Shown in pieces: positions 20,662 through 21,913 of a stretch of 21,913 nucleotides of DNA. Every line of letters begins with the position of its first letter. The stretch's first letter is position 1. The position numbers were made by a program, and so were the translations under genes. This stretch comes from a virus, in the IMG/VR virus record IMGVR_UViG_3300037490_000017, positions 1 through 21,913 of that record; one strand, written 5' to 3'. A model generated the notes under the pieces. The model saw only the letters and a list, made by a program, of their open reading frames with translations, searched no databases and was not told the origin of the DNA.

Positions 20662-20951
20662 GGCTCCTTTTCAATCCGGCAAAACTCCCGCGCACGATGA
20701 CGCGGAAGGAATGGAAAGAGATCGATCGCTGGCGGCGCGTGGTCACGCGCAAGCTGCGCGAATCGCTGGAACAGCGACTTAGCGAGGTCTTCATTCGCGG
20801 CGGCGAAAAATTCCTCATCGACGTGCTCGACGAAGCCGTCAATCCGCCGCTGCTGCTAGGGCCGTATCAGGAGAGCACAATCGACTGCACCGATATTGTC
20901 CCTGGAAAGATCGCCAGTACGGACCCTCGCATCCGGCGTCGTTTGCCATGA
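20658..20951 (+). CDS. 97 aa basic unknown early protein
   Basis: The product begins MRLLFNPAKLPRTMTRKEWK, followed by a very basic helix (EIDRWRRVVTRKLRESLEQR) and a C-terminal segment with FLIDVLDEAVNPPLLLGPYQ. The basic helix could bind nucleic acid, but no defined DNA-binding fold is seen. It overlaps the helix-turn-helix gene by ATGA. Confidence 0.63.
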   Translation: MRLLFNPAKLPRTMTRKEWKEIDRWRRVVTRKLRESLEQRLSEVFIRGGEKFLIDVLDEAVNPPLLLGPYQESTIDCTDIVPGKIASTDPRIRRRLP

Positions 20952-21199
20952 CCGGCGCCGAGTTCCGCGACCAGCTCAAACGCTACAGCCTTTCGCAGAC
21001 GGCGGCGGCGGCGTTCTTCGGCGTGACCGATCGCACCGTGCGCAATTGGGTAACGGAAGGCCGCCCGCCCGTGGCGGTCATTGTCTGTCTGGATCTGCTT
21101 GCGGAGTTCGATTCAGTGACGGCGCGGGAATTGATCTTCAAGATCATGGAAGAAGAAAAACAGCGGCTCGCCAGAGTGACGAAGGAGATTATCGCGTGA
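20948..21199 (+). CDS. Helix-turn-helix DNA-binding protein (83 aa)
   Basis: Residues 1-50 read MTGAEFRDQLKRYSLSQTAA, AAFFGVTDRTVRNWVTEGRP and PVAVIVCLDLL. This is a Cro/XRE-like arrangement: the S-Q-x-x-x-A-x-F-F-G-V-T-x-R-T-V-R-N-W segment is the helix-turn-helix and recognition helix, with the next helix packing against it. It is probably a repressor of its own operon. It stands near the end of a train of tiny genes, an arrangement also seen for anti-CRISPR-associated regulators, but that link is conjecture. The C-terminus is a charged helix. Confidence 0.8.
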   Translation: MTGAEFRDQLKRYSLSQTAAAAFFGVTDRTVRNWVTEGRPPVAVIVCLDLLAEFDSVTARELIFKIMEEEKQRLARVTKEIIA

Positions 21200-21399
21200 G
21201 CATCGTAAGAACCACTCAAATGACTTTCCGCGACATCGCCAGATTGTTCGACCGGCCGACCGCGCTCCAAGCCCTGACGATCGCCTGGGGCGGCTGGTGC
21301 CAGGATGAAAAGTGCCCCGATTATCCGCATGGTCCGCGGCCGAGCTTCAATGAATATTACTTCGCAACCGCCCAAAAAGCACAAGGCCGTCAGCCTTAG
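21196..21399 (+). CDS. Last early-operon gene, 67 aa unknown
   Basis: The start is a GTG overlapping the upstream stop as GTGA, with GAAGGAG well placed before it. The product (VSIVRTTQMTFRDIARLFDR, LTIAWGGWCQDEKCPDYPHG, ending KAQGRQP) has an N-terminal helix and a short C-x-x-x-x-C loop near the middle. An ATG eight codons later is an alternative. The stop lies inside a GTCAGC-CTTA-GCTGAC hairpin. Confidence 0.62.
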   Translation: MSIVRTTQMTFRDIARLFDRPTALQALTIAWGGWCQDEKCPDYPHGPRPSFNEYYFATAQKAQGRQP

Positions 21400-21404
21400 C
21401 TGAC
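21389..21404 (+). repeat. Hairpin overlapping the last early-operon stop
   Basis: GTCAGC and GCTGAC form a perfect 6-bp stem with a CTTA tetraloop that contains the start of the TAG stop codon. It is the first of several hairpins in the convergent intergenic region. Confidence 0.45.
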
Positions 21405-21410
21405 AGCCCT

Positions 21411-21429
21411 GCGATTCCTGGTTAATCGC
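21411..21429 (+). terminator. Possible weak terminator hairpin
   Basis: GCGATT and AATCGC pair perfectly around a 7-base loop; TTCTCGTGTT follows within a base. The stem is short, so termination would be partial. It lies 12 bases after the last early-operon stop codon. Confidence 0.4.
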
Positions 21430-21499
21430 TTCTCGTGTTGCAGCCCATCAATGGGTTGATCCCGCCTGCCTCCATGGTTCGATGCGATCCCGCAGAATA

Positions 21500-21540
21500 A
21501 CACGCCGGCCGCAGGAGGGCAATCCTTACGGCCGGCGTGT
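21500..21540. terminator. 12-bp perfect hairpin, probable bidirectional terminator
   Basis: ACACGCCGGCCG (21500-21511) and CGGCCGGCGTGT (21529-21540) are perfectly complementary. The 17-base loop carries a smaller AGGA/TCCT stem around GGGCAA. The plus transcript continues CATTTCG and the minus transcript TATTCTG, both only mildly T-rich. Its position between convergent operons fits a bidirectional terminator. Confidence 0.7.
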
Positions 21541-21640
21541 CATTTCGCGTCGCGCTCCCTCGGGACAGGGGGCTGGCCGTACAGAAGCGCATACGCTGGA
21601 GAACCGCCCCTACGGCAACCAGTTCGGAGCGTGGGTAAAT

Positions 21641-21913
21641 CTATGCGGCGGGCAGGGCAGATTCGTCAACGAAAGACGGCGCGTTGTCCACCGTTTCGTT
21701 CCCCCAGGCGGCCCATCCTGGCCGCGGCGCGCCGCGCCGGTTAAGCTCGATCTTCGGCAGGTTTGGGAAATAGTGCTCGATGATCTCGTGAAACGCCTCG
21801 GGCTTTGCCGAGTGATCCGTGGCCGCGATCGACAGCAATCCCTCGGCCTGGTCGCCCATGGCCGGGGCCACGATGGCGCCTTTGGTGCCCACCAAGAGCA
21901 GTTCAAGGCGGTT
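21641..21913 (-). CDS. MT-A70-type adenine DNA methyltransferase, C-terminal part
   Basis: The gene enters from the right edge; 90 codons and the TAG stop are visible. The sequence NRLELLLVGTKGAIVAP is followed by ATDHSAKPEAFHEIIEHYFP, then PKIELNRRG and GWAAWGNET. This matches the C-terminal half of MT-A70-like N6-adenine methyltransferases: H-S-x-K-P-x-x-x-x-x-I-I-E, then (K/R)-(I/L)-E-L, then G-W-x-x-W-G-N-E. The catalytic DPPW motif lies outside the window and cannot be checked. Where the family usually has E-L-F-A-R, this has E-L-N-R-R. Phage-borne members methylate viral DNA and can protect it from restriction. It is convergent to the early operon. Confidence 0.85.
   Translation of the reverse strand, partial: NRLELLLVGTKGAIVAPAMGDQAEGLLSIAATDHSAKPEAFHEIIEHYFPNLPKIELNRRGAPRPGWAAWGNETVDNAPSFVDESALPAA

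Larger units (their letters stand above)
21400..21640. other. Convergent intergenic region, hairpin-rich
   Basis: This 241-base gap, the longest in the window, lies between the end of the plus-strand operon and the end of the minus-strand methyltransferase gene. It holds hairpins at 21411-21429, 21442-21457 (AGCCCAT-CA-ATGGGTT, one G-U pair on the opposite strand) and 21500-21540, plus a direct repeat GATCCCGC at 21458-21465 and 21486-21493. A 56-codon minus-strand frame (21423-21592) runs through the hairpins but looks fortuitous. From 21541 to 21640 I see nothing distinct. Confidence 0.6.

Noticed and set aside
21442-21482. tRNA-like 3' end (GGGTTGATCCCGCC followed by CTCCA) in the convergent region
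   Set aside because: The possible T-loop has the wrong size, the acceptor and anticodon stems cannot be formed, and no partner sequence is found upstream.
21423-21592. 56-codon minus-strand frame in the convergent region
   Set aside because: It runs through the strongest hairpin, lacks a ribosome site, and shows no recognisable pattern.

Overview
The window looks like part of a tailed bacteriophage or prophage genome (caudovirus, podovirus-like head module). It has high GC, tightly packed genes, many 4-base ATGA or GTGA stop/start overlaps, and a recognisable packaging and head cassette. Closest resemblance by gene content is to Bordetella phage BPP-1-type viruses: a head-tail connecting portal, a Bbp19-like protein, a scaffold, a BPP-1-like major capsid protein and a Bbp16-like cement protein. 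High GC and protein style suggest a proteobacterial, perhaps alphaproteobacterial (Rhizobiales-like), host; this is inference only. No integrase, repressor, lysis enzyme, tail fibre, reverse transcriptase, rRNA, tRNA, IS element or CRISPR array was seen.

Layout. (1) From about 16724 down to 1, everything is on the minus strand. In transcription order it holds a short unknown protein, a ribbon-helix-helix protein, a small unknown, a replication-initiator-like winged-helix protein, a small unknown, terminase small subunit, small membrane protein, terminase large subunit, several small proteins including a three-helix membrane protein, a proline-rich minor virion protein, a pair of mutually similar 55-59 aa proteins, the portal, five small head-region proteins including a Bbp19-like one, the scaffold, major capsid protein and cement protein. 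After a double hairpin at 4143-4216 the strand continues with a 207 aa unknown and then six consecutive genes whose products all begin with an export signal or N-terminal membrane segment. Several of these six carry domains otherwise typical of phage appendage or structural proteins. (2) 16725-16860 is a divergent control region with a good sigma70-type promoter for the plus strand and two perfect inverted repeats. (3) 16861-21399 is a plus-strand early-type operon of fourteen mostly tiny genes. Recognisable products are a DUF3560 protein, a PD-(D/E)XK (RecB/Cas4-like) nuclease, a winged-helix-like protein, a Cys-rich protein and a helix-turn-helix protein. (4) 21400-21640 is non-coding and hairpin-rich, with a 12-bp perfect stem, at a convergent junction. 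(5) From 21641 to the edge lies the 3' end of an MT-A70-type adenine methyltransferase gene on the minus strand.

How it fits together (inference). The plus-strand operon would be expressed early from the 16804-16832 promoter. It probably supplies DNA processing and host or defence interaction functions. The minus strand supplies replication initiation, DNA packaging, head assembly and, last, a set of exported proteins. The convergent hairpin region stops the two transcription units colliding. The exported protein cluster and the uncharacterised early operon are the parts most likely to hold undescribed biology.
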